DNA of 64,000 bases, from NCBI GenBank assembly GCA_026125285.1, contig JAHCLO010000034.1, forward strand, positions 1-64,000, in the 5' to 3' direction. Each line of letters starts with the position of its first letter. The stretch's first letter is position 1. Of the stretch, positions 46,886 through 55,806 are shown piece after piece. The translations under genes were made by a program, and so were the position numbers. This DNA comes from Verrucomicrobiia bacterium. GTDB taxonomy: Bacteria > Verrucomicrobiota > Verrucomicrobiia > Limisphaerales > JADLHS01. The notes under the pieces were generated by a model. The model was not told where the DNA came from. It made no database searches and was given only the letters and a program-made list of their open reading frames with translations.

Positions 46886-48174
46886 ATCCCCTGAGTTTCC
46901 AGTTCCTTAGCACCGTGCGGTTGGGCATGAAGAGCCTGATGCTGCATAAACTACGCTCCGCGCTTACCATGCTGGGCATCATCTTCGGGGTCTGTTCCGT
47001 CATCGCCATGCTCGCCATCGGGGAAGGCGCCTCCTACGCGGCCCAGGAGGAAATCAAGAAACTCGGCAGTGACAATATCATCCTCCGCAGCCTCAAGCCG
47101 GCGGAGGACGCGAAACTGGCCGGCCTGGGCCGCGGCGGCACCATTGATTACGGGCTGACCTACCAGGACGGCGCGCGCATCCAATCCACCATTCCCGGCG
47201 TGCGCCGGGTGTTGCCGGTGCGAATCATCCGCGAGAATGTTCTGTTCGGCCCTAACAGCGTTCCTTGTCAGGTGCTTGGCACGCTGCCGTTCTATCCGGA
47301 GATTGTCGGCTTGGACGTGGTGCGGGGACGTTTTCTCACCGAAACGGACGAGCGCAACATGGATAACGTCTGTGTGCTGACCGTGGGTTTGGCGCAACGG
47401 CTCTTTCCCTATCAGGACCCGTTGGATCATTCGGTAAAAGTGGACTCCTTCTACTACCGCGTGGTCGGCCTCGTGCGCGAACAGAACCTGCCCGAACATC
47501 GCACGCAACAAGGCGTGATGGAGGGCGAGCCACTCGACAACAACGTGTACGTTCCCTTGAGCGTTTCCCGCACGCGCTTCGGCGAAGTTCTTATCCGCCG
47601 TTCGGCCGGCGGCTTTGAAGCGGAGAAGGTCGAGCTGCACCAGCTCACCGTGCAGATGAACGACACCGCCGCCGTGGAGACAGCGGACCCGCAGATCAAG
47701 ACGTTGCTGGGCCGCTTTCACTCGCGCAACGACTACGAGATCGTCGTGCCACTGCAATTGCTCCGCCAGGCCGAGCAGACCAAGCGCATCTTCAACGTCG
47801 TGCTCGGGTCCATCGCCGCCATCTCCCTGCTGGTGGGCGGCATCGGCATCATGAACATCATGCTCGCCACCGTGACCGAGCGCACGCGCGAGATCGGCGT
47901 TCGTCGCGCCCTCGGCGCCAAACGGCGCGACATCACCCTGCAATTCCTCGTCGAAACCGTCGTGCTCTCCGTTGGTGGCGGATTGATTGGCGTCGCCCTT
48001 GGCGTCATCACGCCTATTGTCGTCTCCCAACTCACGGACATGAAGACCATCGTCACCCTTTGGTCCGTGCTGCTGGCGTTTGGCATCTCCGGCGCGGTGG
48101 GCATCGTCTTTGGTCTTTACCCCGCGAAAGCCGCCGCGCAACTCGATCCCATCGAGGCTTTGCGGCATGAGTAA
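46882..48174 (+). CDS. MacB-type ABC permease (FtsX family)
   Basis: 430 residues with an N-terminal helix ([27 protein letters not shown]), a large periplasmic domain, and three C-terminal helices ([60 protein letters not shown]). '[20 protein letters not shown]' is the conserved permease-NBD contact loop. In MacB the ATPase is fused; here it is a separate gene. Operon: TolC-like, adaptor, ATPase, permease. Cargo unknown. Confidence 0.88.
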   Translation: MNPLSFQFLSTVRLGMKSLMLHKLRSALTMLGIIFGVCSVIAMLAIGEGASYAAQEEIKKLGSDNIILRSLKPAEDAKLAGLGRGGTIDYGLTYQDGARIQSTIPGVRRVLPVRIIRENVLFGPNSVPCQVLGTLPFYPEIVGLDVVRGRFLTETDERNMDNVCVLTVGLAQRLFPYQDPLDHSVKVDSFYYRVVGLVREQNLPEHRTQQGVMEGEPLDNNVYVPLSVSRTRFGEVLIRRSAGGFEAEKVELHQLTVQMNDTAAVETADPQIKTLLGRFHSRNDYEIVVPLQLLRQAEQTKRIFNVVLGSIAAISLLVGGIGIMNIMLATVTERTREIGVRRALGAKRRDITLQFLVETVVLSVGGGLIGVALGVITPIVVSQLTDMKTIVTLWSVLLAFGISGAVGIVFGLYPAKAAAQLDPIEALRHE

Positions 48175-48197
48175 CCGGCTACCGCCGGCTGCCCGCT

Positions 48198-49508
48198 TCA
48201 GCGCAGCTTCACCGCACGGTAATAGCGTTGCGAGAATTCGGCGGCTCGGAGGTCGGTGATTCGCAATGCGCCGGTGGCGGGCAGCACATTCGTGGTGATG
48301 GCTGTCCAAGAGTTCAAATCCGATGAGGCTTGAATCACGTAGGTCGCGTGCGGCACGCCGGCGAGCACAAAGGAAAACCCGCCCTCAACGGACGTGTGCG
48401 GGCGGCTCAATTCAGGAGGCGCATTCGTGATGGCTGCTGTGGTATCCACGATTGGGACTTGCGTTGCCTCGCTGGCTGGCGGCTTGACGCCGGTGGCCGG
48501 CTCCGGCCTTTTGAAAGCCAGCACACGGCTGACGTATTGACTGGATGGGAAGCTGCCGATTTGGGTTGGATTCCGCGGATCGCTCACGTCGAGAATTCGG
48601 ATCGAAGCGCCGGTGTCCATGAGATATGCCCGGCCTCCCACTACCACGACATCGTACTGCGGACTTTCTGGCAGAAAGACGGTGACCAATTTGGCGTCGA
48701 GCGGTTCGCGGACGTCGGCCACCCGCATACCGCCGCCGTACGAAGCGGCATACGCAAAACCGTTCACAACATGGACGCTTATTCCGCCACCCGGCCAGTT
48801 GGCCACGAACATCGGATCCCGGGCATCGAGAATCTGGGCTCCGGTGTAGGCCAGCTTGCCCGCAACGTGGCTGTGAAATGCCATCGTGACCCGGCAGCGG
48901 CCAACGGGCTGCGGATTCGATGGATTCGACACGTCCACCCGCTCAAACCAGCTATAACAGGACAAATAGGCAATGTGATCCACCACCTGAACGCTCGAAG
49001 GATGATGCTGCTGAGGCTCATACTTTCCGACCAAAGTGGGTTGGCGCGGATTGGAGACATCCAGGATCAACAAGCCGGAACCCGGCCCATCCGCCACGTA
49101 GGCGTGTTTCCCAACCACATGCACACTTGCGGCGCTGCCCGGGGTGTCGTAGGTCGTGAGCCAGACCGGATTCGCGGAGTCCGCGACATCCAACACCGTC
49201 AATCCGGCGAGTTGATTGGCTACAAAGGCGTAATCACCCACGACTTGGATGCCCACGGGAGCACGGCGGGGATTCCAGCCGCCCTTCCATTTCGGAGCGG
49301 CCGGGTCGGAAACATCGAGAATCTGAATGCCGTATCCCCACGCGGCCACGAAGAGGTCATGGCCGACCAATTGCAGCGCCTTGGGCGCGCGATCCCGGGC
49401 TGAATCCACCGAAGTCCGATTGATGGCTGCCGGCTCTGCTGCGAATGACCACGCGCCGAGAAAGCCGATGGCCCCAGTCAGGATCACCTTCTGTTGCCCG
49501 CAATTCAC
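48198..49508 (-). CDS. Exported LVIVD-repeat beta-propeller protein
   Basis: 436 residues; signal peptide ILTGAIGFLGAWSFAAE. About eight repeats of the form AFVANQLAGLTVLDVADS, AYVADGPGSGLLILDVSNP, AYLMDTGASIRILDVSDP, PxxxGxY build a beta-propeller, probably a surface or periplasmic binding module. The C-terminus (ATYVIQASSDLNSWTAI, QRYYRAVKLR) is the same module found at the ends of the nuclease and the metzincin protein. It converges with the MacB-like gene. Confidence 0.82.
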   Translation of the reverse strand: MNCGQQKVILTGAIGFLGAWSFAAEPAAINRTSVDSARDRAPKALQLVGHDLFVAAWGYGIQILDVSDPAAPKWKGGWNPRRAPVGIQVVGDYAFVANQLAGLTVLDVADSANPVWLTTYDTPGSAASVHVVGKHAYVADGPGSGLLILDVSNPRQPTLVGKYEPQQHHPSSVQVVDHIAYLSCYSWFERVDVSNPSNPQPVGRCRVTMAFHSHVAGKLAYTGAQILDARDPMFVANWPGGGISVHVVNGFAYAASYGGGMRVADVREPLDAKLVTVFLPESPQYDVVVVGGRAYLMDTGASIRILDVSDPRNPTQIGSFPSSQYVSRVLAFKRPEPATGVKPPASEATQVPIVDTTAAITNAPPELSRPHTSVEGGFSFVLAGVPHATYVIQASSDLNSWTAITTNVLPATGALRITDLRAAEFSQRYYRAVKLR

Positions 49509-49545
49509 GAACTGACGCTATTCCATGCCGTGCGTTCCTGCAAGC

Positions 49546-51087
49546 CTACTCCCACTCAATCGTCCCGGGCGGCTTGCTGGTGATGTCGAACACACAGCGG
49601 TTGACGCCTTTCACCTCGTTGATGATGCGGCTGGCCAGTTTCTCCAGGAGATCGTACGGCAGTTTCACCCAGTCGGCCGTCATGCCGTCTTGCGATTCCA
49701 CTGCGCGCACGGCGATGGTGTAATCATAAGTGCGTTCGTCACCCATCACGCCCACGCTGCGCACCGGGAGCAACACTGCGAAGCTCTGCCAGATTTTGTA
49801 ATAAAGCCCGCTGGCTTTCATCTCCTCGACCACTATGCGGTCCGCGTTGCGCAGAATCTCACACCGCCGGGGCGTGACTTCGCCCAGAATCCGCACCGCC
49901 AGCCCCGGCCCGGGGAAAGGTTGTCGCCACACGATTTCCTTGGGCAAACCCAGCTCCTCACCGAGCAGCCGCACTTCATCCTTGAACAAACACTTCAACG
50001 GTTCGACGAGCGCAAACTTCATCTTTTTGGGCAGCCCGCCCACGTTGTGATGGCTCTTGATCAACGCGGCGGGATTGCCCGCGATGGGCACGGATTCAAT
50101 CACGTCGGGATACAGCGTGCCTTGGGCGAGAAACTTGGCTTTGCCGGCGCGTTTGGTGGCGGCCTGGAACACCTCGATGAACGTGCGGCCAATGATCTTG
50201 CGTTTGCGCTCGGGGTCGGTGACGCCTTTGAGCCGGGACAGAAACAGCTTCGTGGCGTTTTCGTAGCGCAGCTTCACCTTGAAATGGCGCCCGAAAACCT
50301 CGCGCACCACTTCCGCCTCGCGGGCGCGCAGCACGCCGTTGTTCACGAAGATGCAGGTGAGTTGATCGCCAATGGCTTTGTGCAGCAGGGCGGCTGCTAC
50401 GCTCGAATCCACCCCGCCGCTCAATCCGAGGATCACGCGTTCGCGCCCCACCTGCGCGCGGATTTCCTCGACCGCTTGCTCGATGTAATTGCGCATCGTC
50501 CAATCCTTCCCGCAGCCGCAAACGCCGTGGACAAAGTTGCTGATAACCTCCCGGCCGCGCGGGGTGTGGACCACTTCGGGATGAAATTGCAGGCCGAAGA
50601 ACCCCTTGCTGCGGTGTTCAATGGCGGCGTATTCGGAATTCTCCGTCACGGCGACGGGTTTGAAATTGCGGGGCAGTTTCGTGAGTTTGTCCCCATGTGA
50701 GTTCCAAACCTGAAGCCGCTTCGGCAGGCGCGCGAACAAAGCGCAGGCGGCGTTCGTCACCGTGAGCGTGCCTTTGCCGTATTCGCGTTTCTGGCCTTTT
50801 TCCACCCGGCCACCTAGAAAGTGCGCAAACAACTGCACGCCATAGCAGATGCCCAGCGTCGGCACGCCGAGTTTGAAGATGGCTGGGTCCGGCAATGGGG
50901 CATCTTCGGCGTACACGGAAGACGGTCCGCCGGAGAGGATCAACCCTTTGGGCTGAAGCGCGGATATCTCGCGAGCTGGCGTGTCGTAACGCAGAATCGT
51001 GGAATACACGTTGCACTCGCGCACACGCCGGGCAATCACCTGCGTGTATTGCGAGCCAAAATCCAAAATGACAATTTGTTCAGTCAT
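49546..51087 (-). CDS. guaA: GMP synthase (glutamine-hydrolysing)
   Basis: Start taken at ATG 51087 ([20 protein letters not shown]), giving 513 residues, the normal length. Amidotransferase domain with nucleophile C81 (GICYG) and His/Glu in [12 protein letters not shown]-pyrophosphatase P-loop [17 protein letters not shown]-terminal dimerisation domain ending KPPGTIEWE. It turns XMP into GMP. Standard housekeeping gene with no unusual changes. Confidence 0.96.
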   Translation of the reverse strand: MTEQIVILDFGSQYTQVIARRVRECNVYSTILRYDTPAREISALQPKGLILSGGPSSVYAEDAPLPDPAIFKLGVPTLGICYGVQLFAHFLGGRVEKGQKREYGKGTLTVTNAACALFARLPKRLQVWNSHGDKLTKLPRNFKPVAVTENSEYAAIEHRSKGFFGLQFHPEVVHTPRGREVISNFVHGVCGCGKDWTMRNYIEQAVEEIRAQVGRERVILGLSGGVDSSVAAALLHKAIGDQLTCIFVNNGVLRAREAEVVREVFGRHFKVKLRYENATKLFLSRLKGVTDPERKRKIIGRTFIEVFQAATKRAGKAKFLAQGTLYPDVIESVPIAGNPAALIKSHHNVGGLPKKMKFALVEPLKCLFKDEVRLLGEELGLPKEIVWRQPFPGPGLAVRILGEVTPRRCEILRNADRIVVEEMKASGLYYKIWQSFAVLLPVRSVGVMGDERTYDYTIAVRAVESQDGMTADWVKLPYDLLEKLASRIINEVKGVNRCVFDITSKPPGTIEWE

Positions 51088-51473
51088 GGAAATACCAGAG
51101 CGCACTGTTTGCCCGTGAACGCCGTGTTTGACGAGGAAAAAGTAACCTGTGTGGGACGCGCGGGAGACTCCGGTTGCGTCCGGGGCTGAAGAAATCTGGC
51201 AGTTCCGAGTTCTCTTGAGCCCGCCGAGCTGAAGCCTTGGTCGGTTTCCTGTGCTTGAAATCCCTTTGGCCTAGGGCAAAATCTGCTGATTCTTTTACAA
51301 AAACTGCCTAGCGCGTTAGCCAAATACTGCTACCTATTAACGTGCAACTGATACCGGGTGCCAAGCATCTCGGATTGGCCGGGATGCCCCGCTGGGCAGC
51401 CTGAATCCCAAGTCCGCGCGCTTGCTTGCGGTTTCACTGATACGATGGAACAACCATTGATTGCCTGTGATTT
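51088..51473. other. Intergenic promoter region between divergent genes
   Basis: This 386-bp spacer separates divergent guaA and the first propionate-block gene, so both promoters should lie here. It is locally AT-richer around 51270-51350. I see no reliable -35/-10 pair, riboswitch or operator. Confidence 0.5.
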
Positions 51474-52967
51474 ATGAGCACGAAACCGGTCCTCTTCAAC
51501 AACACCGTCCTCCGGGATGGTCATCAATCCATGGCGGCCACCCGCATGGCCACCCAACAGATGCTCGAACCCGCGCCCATTCTCGATGAGATGGGCTTTG
51601 CCGGGCTGGAAACCTGGGGTGGGGCGACGATTGATTCCTGTCTGCGCTATCTGAACGAGAATCCCTTCGACCGGTTGCGCACGTTGAAGAACATCGCGCC
51701 CAAGACGCCGCAACTGATGCTGCTGCGCGGGCAGAACATCGTCCAATACGCCAGCTTCCCGGATGATGTGGTGGAGACGTTCGTCCGGCTCACCTGCGAG
51801 AACGGACAAGACATTCTCCGCATTTTCGATGCGTTGAACGACGTGCGTAATCTGCAAACCGCCATCAAGGCGACGAAGAAATACCGCAAACACGCGCGCG
51901 GCGAACTTTGTTACACGATCAGCCCCGTTCACACCGTCGAGAACTTTGTGAAGATGGGCGTCGAGCTGGAGAAGATGGGGTGCGATTCCATCGGCATCAA
52001 AGACATGTCGGGCATCATTCAACCGCAGATCGCGTATCGGATGGTGAAGGAGTTGAAGAGCAAGGTCGGTATCCCGATCACGTTGCACACTCACGACACC
52101 GCGGGACTGGGTGCGGCAAGTTATCTCGCGGCGATTGATGCGGGCGTGGATTGCGTCGAAGTGTCCATCGTACCGTTCGCCAATGGCACGTCGCAGCCGG
52201 ACACGCAACGCATGTTGGCGCTGCTCGAAGGCCATCCGCGCTGCCCGAAGTTCGACACGGAGAAGCTCGCACAACTGCGCGATTATTTTGAGGGCGTCTA
52301 CAAGGAGCTTTCCAAATTCACCAGCCCGGCGAACGAGCGGGTGGACAGCGACATTCTGATTTATCAAGTGCCGGGCGGCATGTTGTCGAACTTCCGCACC
52401 CAGCTCAAAGAGCAGGGCATGGCCGACAAGTTCGATCAGGTGGTGAAGGAAATCCCCGTGGTGCGCGAGGCGTTGGGTTGGATTCCGCTGGTGACGCCCA
52501 CGTCCCAAATCGTCGGCACGCAGGCGATGATGAATGTGAAGTTCGGTCGCTGGAAAATGATCTGTCAGCCCGCGCAGGACATCGCCCTGGGCAAGTATGG
52601 TTTGACGCCCGGCCCGATTGATCCCGGCGTGTTGGCGCAGGTCGAGAAGCAGACCTGCAAGAAGCGCGTCACCGAACGCCCGGCGGACTTGCTCGAGCCC
52701 GGCATGGAGAAATATCGCAAGCAATGCGCCGAGAAAGGTCTGCCGACGGACGACGAAACCGTGGTGCTGTTCGCGATGTTCCCGCAACAGGTCGAGGATT
52801 TGCACAAGGCCAAGACCAAACCCGCCGCCGCGCCTGCTGCAACTCCGGCGGCCCCGGCAACGCCCGCCGCTGCAACCCCCGCGCGCGCCAACGGCCAGGG
52901 CCGGCATCTGTTTGTAACCGTCAACGGCAAGCGGCATGACGTCACCGTTGAAACTCTCGAAGGCTAA
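51474..52967 (+). CDS. Transcarboxylase 5S-like / oxaloacetate decarboxylase alpha-type carboxyltransferase
   Basis: 497 residues, with the HMGL-like TIM barrel: TVLRDGHQS (metal ligand D15), carbamylated lysine candidate K176 in SIGIKDMSGI, and H205/H207 in TLHTHDTAG. It is the pyruvate/oxaloacetate-carboxylating half of methylmalonyl-CoA:pyruvate transcarboxylase or an oxaloacetate decarboxylase. No biotin domain is fused. Instead, after a Pro/Ala linker, the protein ends HLFVTVNGKRHDVTVETLEG, resembling the start of the separate biotin carrier encoded at 62418. This could be a docking strand. It heads the propionate block. Confidence 0.88.
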   Translation: MSTKPVLFNNTVLRDGHQSMAATRMATQQMLEPAPILDEMGFAGLETWGGATIDSCLRYLNENPFDRLRTLKNIAPKTPQLMLLRGQNIVQYASFPDDVVETFVRLTCENGQDILRIFDALNDVRNLQTAIKATKKYRKHARGELCYTISPVHTVENFVKMGVELEKMGCDSIGIKDMSGIIQPQIAYRMVKELKSKVGIPITLHTHDTAGLGAASYLAAIDAGVDCVEVSIVPFANGTSQPDTQRMLALLEGHPRCPKFDTEKLAQLRDYFEGVYKELSKFTSPANERVDSDILIYQVPGGMLSNFRTQLKEQGMADKFDQVVKEIPVVREALGWIPLVTPTSQIVGTQAMMNVKFGRWKMICQPAQDIALGKYGLTPGPIDPGVLAQVEKQTCKKRVTERPADLLEPGMEKYRKQCAEKGLPTDDETVVLFAMFPQQVEDLHKAKTKPAAAPAATPAAPATPAAATPARANGQGRHLFVTVNGKRHDVTVETLEG

Positions 52968-53041
52968 GGATTCACCTGCGAATGAACCGGACATTCAGCA
53001 ATTGGCGAGTGGGTTTGGGCGAATTGTGTTCGCCCCGTTTC

Positions 53042-53180
53042 CCCTCACCCCGGCCCTCTCCCTCGGGGAGAGGGAGAATCGTTCGCCGCCTCTCCTGCAG
53101 TCGTGAGTCGGTGGATGCACCGGAGTCGTTGCGTGATCAGAAAGCGTCCAATCGCTGTTCCCTCTCCCTGAGGGAGAGAA
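53042..53180. repeat. CCTCACCCCGG/GAGGG inverted-repeat element, copy 1
   Basis: The left end CCTCACCCCGGCCCTCTCCC with hairpin CCCTCTCCCTCGGGGAGAGGG, and the right end TTCCCTCTCCCTGAGGGAGAGAA, point towards each other. Related pairs occur at 55555-55754, 59281-59591 and 61811-61974, always in spacers. Confidence 0.65.
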
Positions 53181-53218
53181 TTGCCCGAACTCAGATTCGC
53201 GCTTTGAACCCCCGAACT

Positions 53219-53274
53219 GGAGCGCGGAGCATTGCTCCGCTCGGCCCGACCCGCGGAGCAATGCTCCGCGCTCC
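53219..53274. repeat. REPIN-like palindrome, GGAG/CTCC type, copy 1
   Basis: 56 bp starting GGAGC, with hairpin GCGGAGCATTGCTCCGC (53224-53240), an 12-bp centre, then an inverted hairpin GCGGAGCAATGCTCCGC (53253-53269), ending CTCC. Almost the same 56-bp unit lies at 59459-59514. A tetranucleotide plus hairpin in inverted pairs is the design of REPINs. Confidence 0.75.
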
Positions 53275-53367
53275 GTTAGCGGGAAGCGTCAGGGGGAATC
53301 GTGCGCATGCCGTTTGGCGTCCGCCTTTGTCCCGGCGGCTCATTCATCAAATTATCTCTGCAATTTC

Positions 53368-55500
53368 ATGACCACGCAATCTACCACCGCGCTCCTCGCC
53401 GAATTTCCGCCCGTCAGTCAGGACGACTGGCGCAAGCTGGTCGAGGCCGAACTGAAGGGCGCGCCGTTCGACAAGAAGATGTTCACGGCCACGCACGAGG
53501 GCATCACGCTCAAGCCGATCTATCGGCGCGAGGACGTCGCCAATCTGCCGCACGTGAATTCATTGCCCGGCTTCGCGCCGTTCGTGCGCGGGGCGAACGC
53601 GAGCGGTTACGTGAAGGAATCCTGGGACGTGTCGCAGGAAATCGCAGTGGCCAGTCCCACGGAATTCAACTTCGCCGCGCGCAATTCCATCAGCCGTGGA
53701 CTGAACGCGCTCAACATGGTGCTCGATCGCGCGACGCGCAACGGGCTCGATCCCGATTGGGCCGCGGCGGAAGACGTCGGGTTCGGCGGACTGTCCATCG
53801 CGTCGCTCGATGACCTCAATCGCGCCCTGGACGGCGTGGATTTGGAGCAGATGTCGCTATTCGTGCGCTCGGGCGCCTCCGCGTTGCCGTTTGCCGCATT
53901 GCTCATCGCGCTGGCGAAGAAGCGCAAGAAATCCCTCGCGCGGCTGCACGGTTGCATCGAGATGGACCCACTGGGGGTGATCGCGCATGAGGGCAAATTA
54001 CCGCAATCATTCGAGGGCGCGTATCGCGAGATGGCCGCGCTGACAGAGTGGGCCGCCAAGAATGCGCCGCAATTGCAGACAATCTGCGTCCACAGCCGCG
54101 CCTGGCACGAGGCCGGGGGCAGCGCGGTACAGGAACTCGCCTACACACTGGCGACGGGCGTCGAGTATCTGCGGCAGCTCGCAAAGCTCGGTTTGGGAGT
54201 GAACATCGCCGCCCCGCGGATTCGCTTCGCGGTGACGGTGGGAACGAGTTTCTTCCTCGAGATCGCCAAGCTGCGCGCCCTGCGAATGCTCTGGTCGCGC
54301 GCGGTGGCGGCGGCGGGCGGCGACGAAACCGCGCAGAAAATTTCGCTGCATGTGCGCACGTCGCAATGGAACAAGTCGGTCGTGGATCCCTACAACAACA
54401 TGTTGCGCACGACGGTCGAGGCGTTTGCCGGCGTGCTCGGCGGGTGCGACTCCATGCAGGTGGGCGCGTTCGATGAAGTGCTGCGGACGCCGGATGATTT
54501 CAGTTTGCGTATTGCGCGGAACACGCAGCTCGTGCTGCAAAAAGAATGTGAGTTGAATCACGTCGTGGATCCGGCGGGGGGGGCGTGGTATGTCGAAAAC
54601 GCAACGGCGGAAATTGCCGCCCGGGCCTGGGCGTTGTTCCAGGAAGTGGAAAAAGCGGGAGGCATGGAGGCGGTCATGCGGGCCGGGGTCGCCCAAAAAT
54701 CCGTGGCGGAAACGGCCGCCAAGCGAATTAAAGCCGTGACGAGCCGGCGCGATTCCATCGTGGGCGTGAATCAATACGCCAACCCGAAGGAAAAGCCGCT
54801 CGAAGTTGTGGCCACCGATGCCAGGGCATTTCACAAACGGCGGGCGCAACAGGTGGCTTCGCACCGCACCGCACTGGAGGACGAGGACAGTCAAACCGTG
54901 CTCAACTGGCTGGCCAAAGTTATCGGACTGACCGGCGCAGACTTGTTTGGCGTGAGTGTCGAAGCCGTGAGTGCCGGCGCAACGCTGGGCGAAATTACCC
55001 GGGCCTTGCGCATCAACGACACGCCGAGTGAACCGATCACGCCGGTGTGCATCACGCGCGCGGCCAAGCCGATTGAAGGTTTGCGCGCCGCGATGAACCG
55101 GCGCGCGGATGGTCCGGCGAAGGTGTTCCTGTGCAACATGGGAACACTCAAGGAGCACAAAGCGCGGGCGGATTTCTCGCGCGGCTTTTTCAGCGTGGGC
55201 GGCTATGACGTGGTTTCACCCGCTGGATTCAAAACGCCCGAAGATGCCGTGGCGGCGTTTGCCAAGTCGGGCGCGGACATCGCGGTGCTTTGTTCCGTGG
55301 ATGACAATTATCCGGCGCTGGTGCCGGCGCTGACTGCGGGAATTCGTTCGCACAAACCGGGCGCGACCATTGTGCTGGCCGGTTATCCAGCCGAGCAAAT
55401 TGAAACGCACAAACAGGCGGGCGTGGATGAGTTCATTCACATCCGCGCGGACGTGCTTGAAGTGCTGTCGCGGATTCATGAAAGGCTGGGGATCAGATGA
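53368..55500 (+). CDS. mutA: Methylmalonyl-CoA mutase small subunit
   Basis: The start at ATG 53368 (MTTQSTTALLAEFPPVSQDDW) gives 710 residues. Mutase barrel blocks include LNALNMVLDRATRNGLD, RTSQWNKSVVDPYNNMLRT and ELNHVVDPAGGAWYVE. The C-terminal region resembles a B12-binding domain but lacks DxHxxG (here TLKEHKARADF), as expected for the non-catalytic subunit. It pairs with the 725-residue large subunit downstream. The heterodimer interconverts succinyl-CoA and (R)-methylmalonyl-CoA. Confidence 0.92.
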   Translation: MTTQSTTALLAEFPPVSQDDWRKLVEAELKGAPFDKKMFTATHEGITLKPIYRREDVANLPHVNSLPGFAPFVRGANASGYVKESWDVSQEIAVASPTEFNFAARNSISRGLNALNMVLDRATRNGLDPDWAAAEDVGFGGLSIASLDDLNRALDGVDLEQMSLFVRSGASALPFAALLIALAKKRKKSLARLHGCIEMDPLGVIAHEGKLPQSFEGAYREMAALTEWAAKNAPQLQTICVHSRAWHEAGGSAVQELAYTLATGVEYLRQLAKLGLGVNIAAPRIRFAVTVGTSFFLEIAKLRALRMLWSRAVAAAGGDETAQKISLHVRTSQWNKSVVDPYNNMLRTTVEAFAGVLGGCDSMQVGAFDEVLRTPDDFSLRIARNTQLVLQKECELNHVVDPAGGAWYVENATAEIAARAWALFQEVEKAGGMEAVMRAGVAQKSVAETAAKRIKAVTSRRDSIVGVNQYANPKEKPLEVVATDARAFHKRRAQQVASHRTALEDEDSQTVLNWLAKVIGLTGADLFGVSVEAVSAGATLGEITRALRINDTPSEPITPVCITRAAKPIEGLRAAMNRRADGPAKVFLCNMGTLKEHKARADFSRGFFSVGGYDVVSPAGFKTPEDAVAAFAKSGADIAVLCSVDDNYPALVPALTAGIRSHKPGATIVLAGYPAEQIETHKQAGVDEFIHIRADVLEVLSRIHERLGIR

Positions 55501-55554
55501 AGGTAAGACGATCAATCACGGAACGCGGCGTGTCGGAAGAGAAGTTAGTGAAAG

Positions 55555-55754
55555 GCTCGCCCTCACCCCGGCCCTCTCCCCCGGGGAGAGGGAGAGCAAA
55601 TCCCGGTTGTGGAACGACTGGACAATTTCGTTCCAGTCGCTGCCTTCTGAGCTTTCGTTTAAGGGCATTCGATCACCCAGCGCGTTCGGCTTTGCAAAGA
55701 GTTGGAAAACGATTCCCCCTCTCCCCGGGGGAGAGGGCCGGGGTGAGGGCGAGC
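55555..55754. repeat. CCTCACCCCGG inverted-repeat element, copy 2
   Basis: 200 bp with a long terminal inverted repeat: GCTCGCCCTCACCCCGGCCC at the left and its exact reverse complement at the right (at least 27 bp counting the CTCTCCCC next to it). It occupies most of the 306-bp spacer between mutA and mutB. The inside has no open reading frame of note, so it looks like a MITE. Confidence 0.75.
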
Positions 55755-55806
55755 GTAAATCCAATTCCACCGGACATAGCAAAGCACCGTTGGGATCGCT
55801 AAATCT

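Larger units (their letters stand above)
52968..53367. other. 400-bp spacer with stacked inverted repeats
   Basis: No gene. It contains a CCTCACCCCGG-type inverted-repeat element (53042-53180) and a GGAG/CTCC REPIN-like palindrome (53219-53274). These could stop, stabilise or terminate transcripts between the 5S-like and mutase genes. The ATG of mutA follows 93 bp later. Confidence 0.6.

Noticed and set aside
46951-48309. 452-residue reverse-strand reading frame
   Set aside because: Antisense to the MacB-type permease; His/Gly/Asp-rich composition is typical of a mirror frame in high-GC DNA.
51088-51473. Search for a cobalamin or biotin regulatory element ahead of the propionate block
   Set aside because: No B12-box-like segment or BirA-type operator palindrome was seen, and the biotin ligase lacks a DNA-binding domain.
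51330-52994. 554-residue reverse-strand frame
   Set aside because: Mirror of the 5S-like carboxyltransferase.
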